From Apiotrichum sp. Y4204 (lineage: Eukaryota; Basidiomycota; Tremellomycetes; Trichosporonales; Trichosporonaceae), in the NCBI GenBank assembly GCA_025531455.1, contig JAMYHL010000109.1:37794-101793 (forward strand): DNA of 64,000 nt, written 5' to 3'. A program made the position numbers and the translations under genes. Positions within the stretch are counted from its first letter, which is position 1, and the number at the start of each line of letters is the position of its first letter. This document shows positions 37,726 to 47,828 of the stretch, piece after piece. The notes under the pieces are model-generated. The model was not told the origin of the DNA and made no database searches. It saw only the letters and a list, made by a program, of their open reading frames with translations.

Positions 37726-39656
37726 ATGGACATGATCGAGAGTGAGTCCCGATCCGAGCTGGCCTGCCCCGTTTGAATCCCAGCTCGTTTCGTCCGCGGT
37801 CCGCGCTGACCACAGACCTCGCCAAGCAGGCGTCCCAGATCACTATGTACGACATCAAGTCGTACTACAACTCGGCCAAGAACACGATTCTCAACATCCC
37901 CGAGATGGAGGCCAAGGTCCGCGAGGCCACTAACGAGGACCCCTGGTAGGTACTCCCAGCTGAAGCTTGGTCATGGAACGGCTGGCTGGATGCCTCTGGC
38001 AGTATGCTGACCTCGCAGGGGCGCGTCGTCGACGCTCATGCAGGAGATTGCGCAGGGCACCCACAACTTGTGAGTGACATCGGACACTTTCTTTCCATAA
38101 TGCCCCGCGCCTGACAACGCAGCCAGCAGTTCAACGAGATCATGCCGACCATTTACTCGCGCTTCATGGAGAAGGAAGCCCGCGAGTGGCGCCAGATCTA
38201 CAAGGTATGTGAGCCGAGCAGTGAGGTCGTCCAGACTGGTTGAGACGTCATGGCGGCAGTCAATGGGCGCGCTCTTGCGCGCGCCTTGACCCGCGCATAG
38301 CTCTTGACCAGGTGTCACCGCCCCACTGCCCGCTCGGCCGATGCTGCAACCCGCTCCCCACTGACGCCCAGGCCCTCACCCTCCTCGAGTACCTCATCAA
38401 GCATGGCTCCGAGCGCGTCGTCGACGACGCCAGGGCTCATGTCGGGACCATCAAGATGCTCCGCAACTTTCACTACACGGATGAGAAGGGCAAGGATCAG
38501 GGTATTAATGGTGCGCAGTCCCGTATCATTCGCTGTTCTCACACCAGTCCGCAACCGTGCCAACGAGATCGCCTCACTTCTCACCGACGTGGACCGCATC
38601 CGCACCGAGCGCCGCAAGGCGAGGGCAAACAAGAACAAGTACCAGGGCGTCGAGGGTGGCAGGTTTAACACGGCGAGCGGAAGCAGGTACGGCGGGTTCG
38701 GAAGCGACACGTATCACAGCAGCAGTGCCGGCGGTGGCGGCAGCAGCGCATGGGACCGCGACGACGAGTACCGCGGCAGCAGCGGACGAGGGTCGTCTTC
38801 TGGTGGTAACTTCCGCGACTCGTCTCGCCAGCCAGAGTATGACGAGTACGAGGGTGCCGATGACTTTGACGAGCGCCCGGCCCGCGCATCGCCCGCGCCT
38901 GGACGCACGAGCCGCTCAAGCGCGAGTGCCAGCGTCCCGCCCAAGCCGGCCAAGGAGGCGCCCAAGCCCAAGCAGGAAGTGAACCTCTTCGACTTTGACG
39001 ACGAGCCCCTGTCGGCGTCCGTACCCGCCAAGCCTCCGGCTGCTGCGCCGGCCGCTGCCCCGATCGATGCGTTTGGCGACGACGACTTTGACGACTTCCA
39101 GCAGGCCCCCGTGTCGCCCCCTGCCGCCGCCCCCGCAGCACCCGCGGCCCCCGCCTCGGGCGGCGCCAACGCCAACCTCTTTGCCCTTCTTGACTCCACC
39201 CCCGCTGCCCCGGCTGCTCCTCCCGCCGCCTCAACGTTTTCGGCAGTCAACCCGCCGGCTTACGGCGGCGGTATGAGTGGAGGTATGGGTGGCGGAATGG
39301 GTGGCATGGGTGGCATGGGTGGTATGGGTGGCGGTATGGGCATGGCGCAACAGCGTTCGCCCATGGCCCCTCAGGCCCAGGCGCAACCCTCCCGCCCAGC
39401 CGCTGCGCCTGCGGCCCCCGCGGCGAAGCCGAAGGGCGGCGCGTCGGCGTTCGACGACCTGTGGACCGCGTCGCTCGGCGCGCCCGTCGCACGCCCCGCC
39501 TCGTCGGGCAACAAGACGATCGCGCAGATGGAGAAGGAGAAGACGCAGAACTCGCTCTGGGGCGGCAACACCAGCGCTGGCGCTGGTGCCTCGCGCCCCG
39601 CCCAGCAGCAGCAGAAGCCGGCCGGTGGCAGCGACTTTGATGACCTCCTTCTCTAG
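37726..39656 (+). CDS. ENT3: Ent3-like epsin (ENTH domain, TGN/endosome clathrin adaptor)
   Basis: Exons 37726-37741, 37816-37945, 38019-38069, 38123-38204, 38372-38510 and 38548-39656 join to 508 residues. The ENTH domain (about 5-150) reads YDIKSYYNSAKN, MEAKVREATNEDPWGASSTLMQEIAQGTHNF, EWRQIYKALTLLEYLIKHGSERVVDDAR and GINVRNRANEIASLL, closest in style to yeast Ent3 and human epsinR rather than Ent1/2. Such proteins bind phosphoinositides and clathrin adaptors at trans-Golgi and endosomal membranes. The tail is disordered and carries acidic-Phe motifs (LFDFDDEP, DDDFDDFQQAP, SDFDDLLL) of the kind bound by AP-1/GGA ear domains, plus a Gly-Met repeat (39271-39345). No ubiquitin-interacting motif was seen. 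Exon 4 joined at the first AG gives HNFQQFNEI, as in the family. Confidence 0.93.
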
Positions 39657-40533
39657 AGTAGCGCAGCAAAACTAGGACTCGCCTAGTTGATAGGATTGTA
39701 CGGTGATAGATGATGACACGATTATGGACTTGACTCGCACTGTCAGATAGGCTGCACGGCTCGCGTCTGCTTCACTGCTCGGTGCCTCGTTCGATCGGGA
39801 CAGCCTTATTGTGTGGATGAAACTTGAAACGGAGAACGTCCTCCGTCTTGGATTGCAGACTAATCACCATGCCAAAACGGCAACGGCGGTACGGTGATGA
39901 GGCTGACGCTTATCGGTCTCACAACCGGATCTTGAGTGATGGCCGCGTGCATAGGGATGACGCGTGTGGATGGAAAGTAATCACAGCCTGAGACTCTCAA
40001 CGTCATCCAGCCTGTAGTCTTTAGGATTTTGCCCCATCACCGTTCCTTCACTGACGCTGTGCCATGCCACTCGCCACGCTGTCGGAGCACTTGTCGGAGC
40101 GGTGAATACCAGAAGTGAGCACAATGTAAGTACTGATCACGTGCAGGGCTCCGGTCTGTAGTGCATGTAGTGCAGTGCAAATCACGCGCTTGTTACTCAA
40201 AGTTTAGCGCAAGGCGTGTTGGGGTGGGTCGACCCAAAGTTGCTTGTTTCAGTGCCAAGACGCGCCACCGCGCCGAGAGTTTCAGTAGCGTCTCCGCCTT
40301 CTCCACCGTCTGCACCTACGTCGCCACCTGTGGCCAGCCAGTATGTCTAATCACAACGTCCTCTATTCGTTACTATGTACATGTGGGGCGTGTAGGTCAT
40401 AATGCAGAGTCCGTCACCATGTGGTTTGGTGCGAGTACGGGACTGGCGCGGGGTGCTGCACAGGCTCAGCTGTCGCCCAGTCAGCACCCGGCGGTCGTAG
40501 CCCAGGTTGTGGGGATTGCCAAATGGAAAGCCT
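39657..40533. other. Convergent intergenic region, no gene seen
   Basis: Lies between the 3' ends of the epsin gene (+) and the DUF7137 gene (-). Open frames are short with no family-like sequence; 3' UTRs are the likely content. Confidence 0.5.
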
Positions 40534-41672
40534 TTAGGCCAAGTCGCGGCGAAGAAGGCTCCATGCGGAGAAGACGACAATGAGAATAGACATGAGAACC
40601 GGGAGCGTGGCGGGCGAGTCCATCGACAGGCGGCCAGAGCACGTCGTACATGTCCAGTCTAATAGTCAGCATCGATTCGAACCGCGACTGGCCAGCAGCA
40701 CTCACTGGAAAGGGGAGTGTACGGCTGGGGGAAGTACATGGCAAACTTGGTCTTGCCCGTGTATGGCGAGAGGTATCCCCCCGAGGGCCGCTGGGTGTAT
40801 CCGCGCTCGTCTGCAATCTGCAGGTCGTACTCGGCCGCCTTGAGCGGGGGCTGACCGCTCTGCTGCGCCCACTCGTACGGGTTCCAAACAACCTGGGTCG
40901 TGTTGCCGGGGAAGATACCGCCCATGCTCAGGTTTCCGGTCGGCAACGGCCCAACTGGGTAGTAGTAGTTGGCATTGGCGTTGAATGCGCGCACGGTAAG
41001 CGTCTTAGGGTGGACACTGGGATTAGCAATGATCAAACTGGGCGGAAGGCGACGCAATCGCCGTAGGCAAGTGAACACTTGGGCCCAACAGGTATCTTGG
41101 GCGAAGCGCGCGCGGTACCGACTTGCGCACGCCTCAGACACCCAAAGACTTCGCGGCATCTGCAGGGACACTCACATAAGAGATGTAAAGTTCCACTGGA
41201 AGGTGATGTACTCGTTCTGCCCAACCTTGTAGTAGCTGGTGGACGAGGACGCTGGCTGGAGCATCTGGATACCGCCCGGCGGTGCCTGCGGGTTGATCGA
41301 GATGCTCGTCGACGTGCTGTTCGCCGCGTTCGTGTTGTTCCCGCGGTTGCCAGTTGCCGACGGCGCTGCTGTCGGGCCGGGCGACGCGTTGTTGCCGTTG
41401 TTGCCGTTCTGATTGTTGTTGTTACCGCCGTTCTGATTGTTGTTGTTACCGCCGTTCTGGTTGTTGTTGTTACCGCCGCCCTGCTGGTTGTTGCCGGCAT
41501 TGCCGCCGCCGTTCTGGTTGTTGTTACCGCCACCTTGCTGGTTGTTGTTGTTTCCACCACCTTGCTGGTTCCCGCCATTCTGGTTGTTGTTCCCTCCGTT
41601 CTGGTTGTTGTTCCCGTTGTTCGGCGCATTGTTGTCCCCCGTGTTGGGGTTGTTGTTGCCGTTGTCAGCCAT
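40534..41672 (-). CDS. DUF7137-family membrane protein with Asn/Gly/Gln-rich N-terminus
   Basis: Minus-strand exons 41672-41176, 41016-40706 and 40658-40534 join to 310 residues. From about residue 120 it matches the fungal DUF7137 pattern as I know it: GGIQMLQPASSSTSYYKVGQNEYITFQWNF, then a beta-rich region with GGYLSPYTGKTKFAMYFPQPYTPL, a WTCTTC cysteine cluster, and a C-terminal membrane segment (LPVLMSILIVVFSAWSLLRR). Function of the family is unknown; an extracytoplasmic, membrane-anchored role is inferred. The first about 105 residues are almost pure N, G and Q in QNGGNNN-type repeats. Odd: family members normally begin with a signal peptide, and none is present after this ATG; an in-frame TGA lies upstream. 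Either a 5' exon was missed or topology rests on the C-terminal anchor. Confidence 0.8.
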
Positions 41673-42650
41673 GGCGATGAATGAGTCGGGAGGTCAAGGA
41701 CGAAGGGTGAAGAATGAAAATGAAGGATGGAGGAAGCGGCGCGGGGAACGGGCGACAAAGGAGAGTTTGGGCGTCCGCGCGGGGGTGTCTAGCGTCTAGC
41801 AAGGAGCGAGTTGAGAGAGAATGAGATGGTGAGAAGAAGTGTGTTTGTAACATCGACAACGACGACGACGACGGCAACAGAAGAAGGGGCAGTGCTGCTG
41901 CTGCTGCGCGTGTTGCTGGCAAAAAGGGAGGCTGAATGTGGCACCTTTGATTTTGAATCCGCTGAGATCGTGGCTGTCCAAGGAAAAAAAAAAAAGAAGA
42001 AAAAAGAAAAACCCCCAAATGGTTCATTCTGTCAGCTACGGACCCCCCAAACAACCCAAGATCTGATATGCATCGAGTCGACGCTGCGCTCACCATCGCT
42101 CCATTGATGGGCACTGAACTGGAAGGACAGAGCTGTCAACAGCTGCATTGACGGTTGCGAAAAGAGTGTTGAACGTTGGCACGTCGCGTGTGAATTTGGT
42201 GTCAGCCGCTCTGCACGCTCTGGCTGTCTCGAGCTCCCTCTCTCAGCCTTCAGAGTCTTATGGATGGGTGGAAATGCAGTGATGACCAGAAGTAGTATCG
42301 TGGCGACCGAGAAGGGCCCCGAGCAATGCATCGCGTGCACAGCAGGTCCTTGTCTTCGCGTCTGCTCATCCGCCCGGACGTCTATCTGAGGATCGGGATG
42401 CAGGCAACTAAGTCCAGATGTGCAGATAGGGCGCTGGTGGCCATCATCCCGCCACTGCGGCGAGCAAGACTTGCTGTCGACTTGCTATCAACCTCCAGGA
42501 GTTGCGCTCGAGATGCTTGCTCCCAGCTTCTGGTTTCTGAACGTTTCTCACGAGACTCAAGGACACTTGTAACAAACTCGACCCCACACCGCCCCAACTC
42601 AGCTCACAATATAATTATGCAGAAAACTAGTGTCACAACAAGTCTATCTA
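41673..42650. other. Intergenic region upstream of the DUF7137 gene
   Basis: Holds the pyrimidine-rich (minus-strand) leader of the DUF7137 gene, including an A-run near 41981-42010 on the top strand. It also contains the 3' region of the next minus-strand gene. If a signal-peptide exon of DUF7137 exists it should be here, but I could not identify one. Confidence 0.45.
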
Positions 42651-44243
42651 TTAAGCTACCTGGCGGCGGAGCACATGCTTCAGACCGCGGCGGGGACACG
42701 CGCCCGCCTCGGCAGAGGTGAGCACGTGGACTTCATCAATCTTGGCCGGCGCCGAGTCCCGGCGCGCAAGGCGGAACGCACTCGGCGGCGCGCCCGCGCC
42801 GGCAGAATGACACCGGACGAGGGCCTTCTTGCTAGGGCGGCGGCGACGCTCCCTTTCGCGACCTTCGCGGAGCTCAGCGAGCGCCGCTTCGCCGGGAGCG
42901 AACTTGACGCAGGACGAGTCCGCACGCGGGCGGGGCGCCTCGGGGACGAGCGCGAGCGCGAGGGCAAGCGCGTCGGGGTTCGCACCCTCGGGTTTTGGTG
43001 CGCGGCCGTCGTCGGAGCGCCATCCACGAACCATCTTCGGAGGGCACGGCGAGCGGGCCATGCCTGAGCGACGGCGGCAAAGCTCGGCGGCCGACGGAGA
43101 GCGCGCGGCGGGCGGGGCGGGACGTGCACCCTCGATCGAACTCCGCTGTGGAGGGGGCGAACGGTGGCGAGTGGGCTTGCGGCGGTGCCGTTCCCGACCG
43201 TCGTCATGGATCCGGATACGCGTGCGTGTGCGGGCACGCGCGGCGCCGGGCTCGCCATCGTCCGTTGTTGACGGACAGTCAAACGCTGAGGGACGGCGGG
43301 GTGAGCGAGAGAGAATCGGGGCAGGAGGGGCAGTCCACTGGGTAAGGTGTGGGCGCCAGCGGCTGGGCGAAACGGAAAGAGCCTCGTCGGAGGTAAAGCC
43401 GTCCTCGCTGTCCTCACGATACCCTGCGTCCGAATCGGATGAACCAAAGTCGGAGCCAAGACCAGGGGTGTAAATCTCGTGCTCGTACTCGTATTCCTCC
43501 TCCTCATCCTCGTTTTCATCGTCGTTTTCATCCTCATTTCCATCGCCTGACTCGTCCTCCTCATCTGATTCCGGGCGTGAAGTGCGCTGCGGTGCGGGCG
43601 AGTCGAGTGGGCGGAACGGGGAGGAGGGGCGGCGCGACGAGCAGCCCTGCAGCTGGAGCGGGCGCGGGGTGACTGCAAACTTGAGGCAGGAGCGGCGATG
43701 ACGGAGACCGGTGGGGCTGCCGCTCGCCTCGGCGTGCGACTCGGTTTCGGAGGTTGCGCTGCCGCGGCGGAGAATGGGGCGGGCGGCGCCAGGAGTCGCG
43801 GGCGGGAGCTCACTAATGGGCTTGACGGGAGACGATGAACAGGAGGCGAGACGGCTCTGGCTCCGGATCAAAGAAGTGAGGAGACTCGGCGAGCGGGAGA
43901 GGAAGCGGTGGTCCGTGTCGTGGTCCGAGGGCCAGTCCGAGTCGGTGGAGGGCACCGCCGACGAGGGGTTACTTGTTGCGTCGAGGGCAATCTTTGCGAA
44001 CGAGAGCGGCTCGAGGGGTGCGGGATGCCTGCGAGTGGGCACGCGGTTGGCTCTTGCGCGCAGGGCGGCCGAGAGGGGGGAATGCGGGGACAGCGGCGAG
44101 ACATCGCCGCTGACAGAGCCGGAGCGGCTGCCCGTAGCTGGAGGGGAGAGCTGGGACTGCATTGTACAAGTCTGGTCGTGGGGGGTCGTGAGGAGTGGTG
44201 AGTGTGGGGAGGGGTCGGTCGAGGACAAGGGGCTTAATAGCAC
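42651..44243 (-). CDS. Large disordered protein of unknown function, 530 aa
   Basis: Uninterrupted minus-strand frame. The first ATG is at 44243; a second in-frame ATG at 44162 (MQSQLSPP) would give 503 residues and has a cleaner N-terminus. Composition is Ser/Pro/Arg-rich with a strongly acidic block (DEEDESGDGNEDENDDENED type, about 43480-43570) and short conserved-looking motifs: RPILRRGS, RRSCLKFAV, and later DSSCVKFAP. The repeated C-(L/V)-K-F-A motif is the best sign that the frame is real, because it occurs twice in ordered-looking islands. No enzymatic domain, membrane segment or signal peptide. The leader upstream is CT-rich, as for other genes here. A regulatory or scaffold role is possible; I do not assign one. 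Confidence 0.65.
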   Translation of the reverse strand: MLLSPLSSTDPSPHSPLLTTPHDQTCTMQSQLSPPATGSRSGSVSGDVSPLSPHSPLSAALRARANRVPTRRHPAPLEPLSFAKIALDATSNPSSAVPSTDSDWPSDHDTDHRFLSRSPSLLTSLIRSQSRLASCSSSPVKPISELPPATPGAARPILRRGSATSETESHAEASGSPTGLRHRRSCLKFAVTPRPLQLQGCSSRRPSSPFRPLDSPAPQRTSRPESDEEDESGDGNEDENDDENEDEEEEYEYEHEIYTPGLGSDFGSSDSDAGYREDSEDGFTSDEALSVSPSRWRPHLTQWTAPPAPILSRSPRRPSAFDCPSTTDDGEPGAARARTRTRIRIHDDGRERHRRKPTRHRSPPPQRSSIEGARPAPPAARSPSAAELCRRRSGMARSPCPPKMVRGWRSDDGRAPKPEGANPDALALALALVPEAPRPRADSSCVKFAPGEAALAELREGRERERRRRPSKKALVRCHSAGAGAPPSAFRLARRDSAPAKIDEVHVLTSAEAGACPRRGLKHVLRRQVA

Positions 44244-47200
44244 CTCGAAGCAATCATCTTGGTGGGCCGTAGACGCGTTGAAAAGGTATCGGTGGTATCG
44301 AAGAGTAGTAGTGGTGGCCGCCTAGGCGGAAGTCGCCCAACGGCGTGGACAGTGTGAGTGGGAATGGATGGAGAGCAAGAGGGAGAGAGAGAAGAGAAAG
44401 TTGGGTGTCGTGTGCACGCGTATTATCAATGTCTCTTGTGATTGTGAAAGGTGGGGTGCTGGCTGCATGCTCTCTGTCTCTCTCTCTCACGCTCTCATGC
44501 TCTCCAGCTGGTTCTTGTCAAGCAACTCTATTTGCCGCCTCTCTTGCTCCTTGGCTCTTTCTGGCTGCTCGCGGGGGACGTGGGAGAGGAGAACAGGGGT
44601 ACGTGCTCCATCCCTCATCTCCTATCCATCTCCGCTGCATGCATGCAGCCCCTTCGTCTTCGTCCTCGTCGACCAGTCTTGTTCGTCGCTTTCGAGGCCC
44701 GAGGTCCCACACAGGTTTACAGGATAGGATCTCAAGGTCCGCCCCATCGCGCTGTCCCTGTCCCCCATCATGCCTCCTGTGTCGGACATGCCATGAATTG
44801 CCGCCTCTGCCGTATGTCACTTTCTGTGTGGGCTCTGTATGCTGCAGGTCGTAAAAATTAACAATATGCCCAGAAAAAACGCCCAGCCCGCCGCGCGTGC
44901 CGAGCCAGCGCCAGCGCAACAAGGCCCACAAACGCCCAGGACCCCCCACCACAGGCTCACTCCTGACGCCACCCAGGAAGTGTCGGGTTCTGCTGCTCTG
45001 CTGCTCAGGATCAGAGACCTCACATGCAGCCACTGCTGCCCATGCGCGACGAGCTTCGGGGTCATGCATGCATCCATGCCCATTCTGCCCCGACACGGAG
45101 GAGTGTTTCTGATATCAAAGCCCCAAGGCCAGGGACATAAAACCTGCCCGGATAAGGACAGTCGCACGACATGCGCGGCGCTGGCGCCGGTTCCCCCACG
45201 GACCTGAATGGCAATGGCCTGAATGTGTCGCTGGCTGCTGGCCGCTGGCTCACTGTACCGCGGCCGTTATCAAATTCGTGGCCACTTGGGGAAATGCATG
45301 GAGATGGAGGGTGTTGCCGTTGCCGTTGGCGCTAGCTTCTACGAGATAGGAGTGGCGACCGAAGGACCGGGGGTGCTGAAGATGCCAGACGCGGGTCGAA
45401 AGGGAGAACCAAGGCCACGGAATCGGACTCCCATTGAAGAATTTGCACACCTCTGAAGCTTTTCTGACCCACAATCGTTCACTCTCGAATTGCCACAACG
45501 AGGCGGTCGCAAAGCTTAAAGGGCCCAAGGTTTGTGTACGGCATTTCTGGGTCGCATGATGCAAGCTATACTACGGTACTACGGCTCAAGTTGCAGCAGC
45601 CAATCCGGACGCGGACAAAGCCGCGGCTGTCGAGCTACAGGCAACGAGTAAGAGCTTGGAGCAGTTGACGCGGAGTGCGTCGCCTCCCCGCAGGGCCGCG
45701 CAGGGAGCTTAGCAGGGCAGCGGGCCGCCCCATCATCACAACTACTGAGAGCGAGAGGGAGTGTTCTACCTGCTTCTGACGACAGCCAAAAGTGGGTGAC
45801 CCCCTTGCCCCCGCCGGCCCTGTCTCCGCCCTTTTGACCCTGTTATCCTGCGTCTTGTGCCGCCCGGTGCCTAACCCCGCTCGGACAAACAAAGCGGCAA
45901 ATACAACACGGTGAACACACCTCCGTGATGTTATCATAGCTCAGGTCCGCCCCACAGCGAGAAACAATGGAGAACAGAGTGGGGAACGAGAATGCTGGCG
46001 CGATGGCATGTCGTACACCACTCCCACCCTCGAACACTCGCATATACACAAACCCCAGTGTGCTGCTGCTATTTCCGTCCAAGAGGTTCCTGCATCACGC
46101 ATCCTCTGCATTCTGCTCCTGTGGCGTCGGTGACGTAGATCCAAGTTCGGGGGAGAGGAGGTATTCTCGCACCAGATATGACTCTGCAATTCCCAAAATC
46201 CAGGAGAGGACCTCAGGAATGACCCACTTATCTTGATGTCAATGACCCAGAATGCCATGGCACGTTCAGCCGAATGCTGGGCGAATGCGAGACAAGGTGG
46301 CACCAATTCGTGGCGGTGGCGAGCGCCGGATGTGAACGACGTACATGGAGCTGGGAATTGTAGCTGGGAACGTGGGTAGCGGTGCGACTGATGCCTTGGC
46401 GCCTAGACATGGGGCGACAAACACAGCTGGTCGCCGAGATCGGTCTCCAACTACCTACTAGAGATGCCCACATTCCAAGCGCAGCGGACAGGAAATGGGC
46501 CGGAGTTCGTGCATACCCCTCTGTGTCGTCTCTGGATTCGGCATGTCTTAGCAGTTACGGACTTGCAAGCTTGCAACAGCATGTTCACGTGCTAACAGCC
46601 ATCCCAAATGTCCACCCCACACGGACTAGCACCTCCATGTGGACGCCAAGATCAGCGGGAATCGAACTATGACGCGTGCCGGGGACAAGCGCCAAGAGTG
46701 CAGGAGAAGGACGCGTAACGAGATGTCTAAAAGGTGCACGTCAAGTGCTGTGCAGAGACATGGAATCGGCGGCCGGATCGGAGTCGGAGATGGACGACCG
46801 TTGGGGCCTTACTGCTGGACGTCATGGTGCCAGCGGCAAAGGATGTGCCAAGGGCAGTACTGGTCACGAGACGGTTGACCTGACGCTGCCTGAGACAATG
46901 ACTGCATCGGAACGGATGTAAGGTCATCACGAAGATGGACATACATCACGAAGGTCCGAGGATCACCTCACGGAGATTACAATTGCAGGGATGGTGCTCC
47001 TCTAGATCGGAGAATGGTGATCTGCGAGTGGAGATCACGAGAGTCGTAGAAGCAGGTCGGCAAGACGCTGGAGAAGAAGATTGTGAAGCGTCCGTTTGAC
47101 CTCCGGGCTTTGCATTGGCGGACGTGCTTCGCTGGGCTCGAGTGTACAACGACGAGAAGCCCAGAGGCGCAAATAGCTATCGAAATCCCTGCGGGGCTCT

Positions 47201-47344
47201 CGCTTCGCGTCGCAAGAGGCGACCGACAGAGCGTTCAAGCCATCAAACACTGGAATGGAAGAAACCCTTTGGTCGATGCTATCCATGGGCTCTTATCGAT
47301 CGTTCACTCCGAGATGTCACCACGCCCAAATCACTCGCAACGCG
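44244..47344. other. About 3 kb without a supportable gene
   Basis: The part next to 44244 is the CT-rich leader of the minus-strand gene. Beyond it, frames are short and overlap on both strands without conserved motifs. A B-box-like GGAATCGAACTA at about 46658-46670 lacks the rest of a tRNA. Confidence 0.5.
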
Positions 47345-47425
47345 TCTCAATTCGTATAGTGGCTAGTATGCTCGCTTGTCATGACCTGACCGCGGGAGAC
47401 CGGAGTTCAATTCTCCGATTGAGAG
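47345..47425 (+). tRNA. tRNA-Asp (anticodon GTC) with a short intron
   Basis: Seven-pair acceptor stem (TCTCAAT / ATTGAGA) and discriminator G at 47425. The D stem is GTAT/ATGC with loop AGTGGCTAGT. The anticodon stem is CTCGC/GCGGG, enclosing TTGTCA and then about nine extra bases (TGACCTGAC) before the last loop base; the extra bases sit one position 3' of the anticodon, the standard site of nuclear tRNA introns. The variable loop is AGAC. The T stem CGGAG/CTCCG is perfect, with loop TTCAATT. Anticodon GTC and discriminator G73 both fit aspartate. Confidence 0.92.
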
Positions 47426-47451
47426 AAATCAGCGTTCGAACGTTGGAAACC

Positions 47452-47456
47452 TTTTT
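47452..47456 (+). terminator. RNA polymerase III terminator of tRNA-Asp
   Basis: Run of five T on the top strand 26 bp after the tRNA 3' end, the expected Pol III stop signal. Confidence 0.7.
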
Positions 47457-47828
47457 GGATGTTTAGACGAGGAGCAGGCTCATCTAGCGAGCTCATCTGC
47501 AGCCCGATGGCATAAACTTGGGATCGCCAGTGGCTAGTGGCCAGTACACAGCGCAGTAAATGTGGAGATTGTTGAATTTTGAGGGGCTTGAGTTGGTCTG
47601 TCTGAGGAAGACCAGGACGAAGGTGGTTCATCAGAGCCTTGTCAATGGTCGCCCCACATCGGTCCAAAATGTTAGCTCAGTGTCTCCTTTGCGTTCATGG
47701 ATCATGTCAGCAACTACAGGCAGATGCGAGAATGACAAGCTCGCTGCGCCTGTCATTGACATGTTGCAGACGAAGATCATGATGAATGCAAGCCAGAAAC
47801 AAGCGTACGCTGGGCGCACAATCTTTCC
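47457..47828. other. Short intergenic region, nothing seen
   Basis: Between tRNA-Asp and the 3' end of the FAD oxidoreductase. No coding frame with family-like content. Confidence 0.5.

Noticed and set aside
46655..46705. Possible minus-strand tRNA from a GGAATCGAAC-like B box
   Set aside because: T stem, acceptor stem and anticodon arm cannot be formed.
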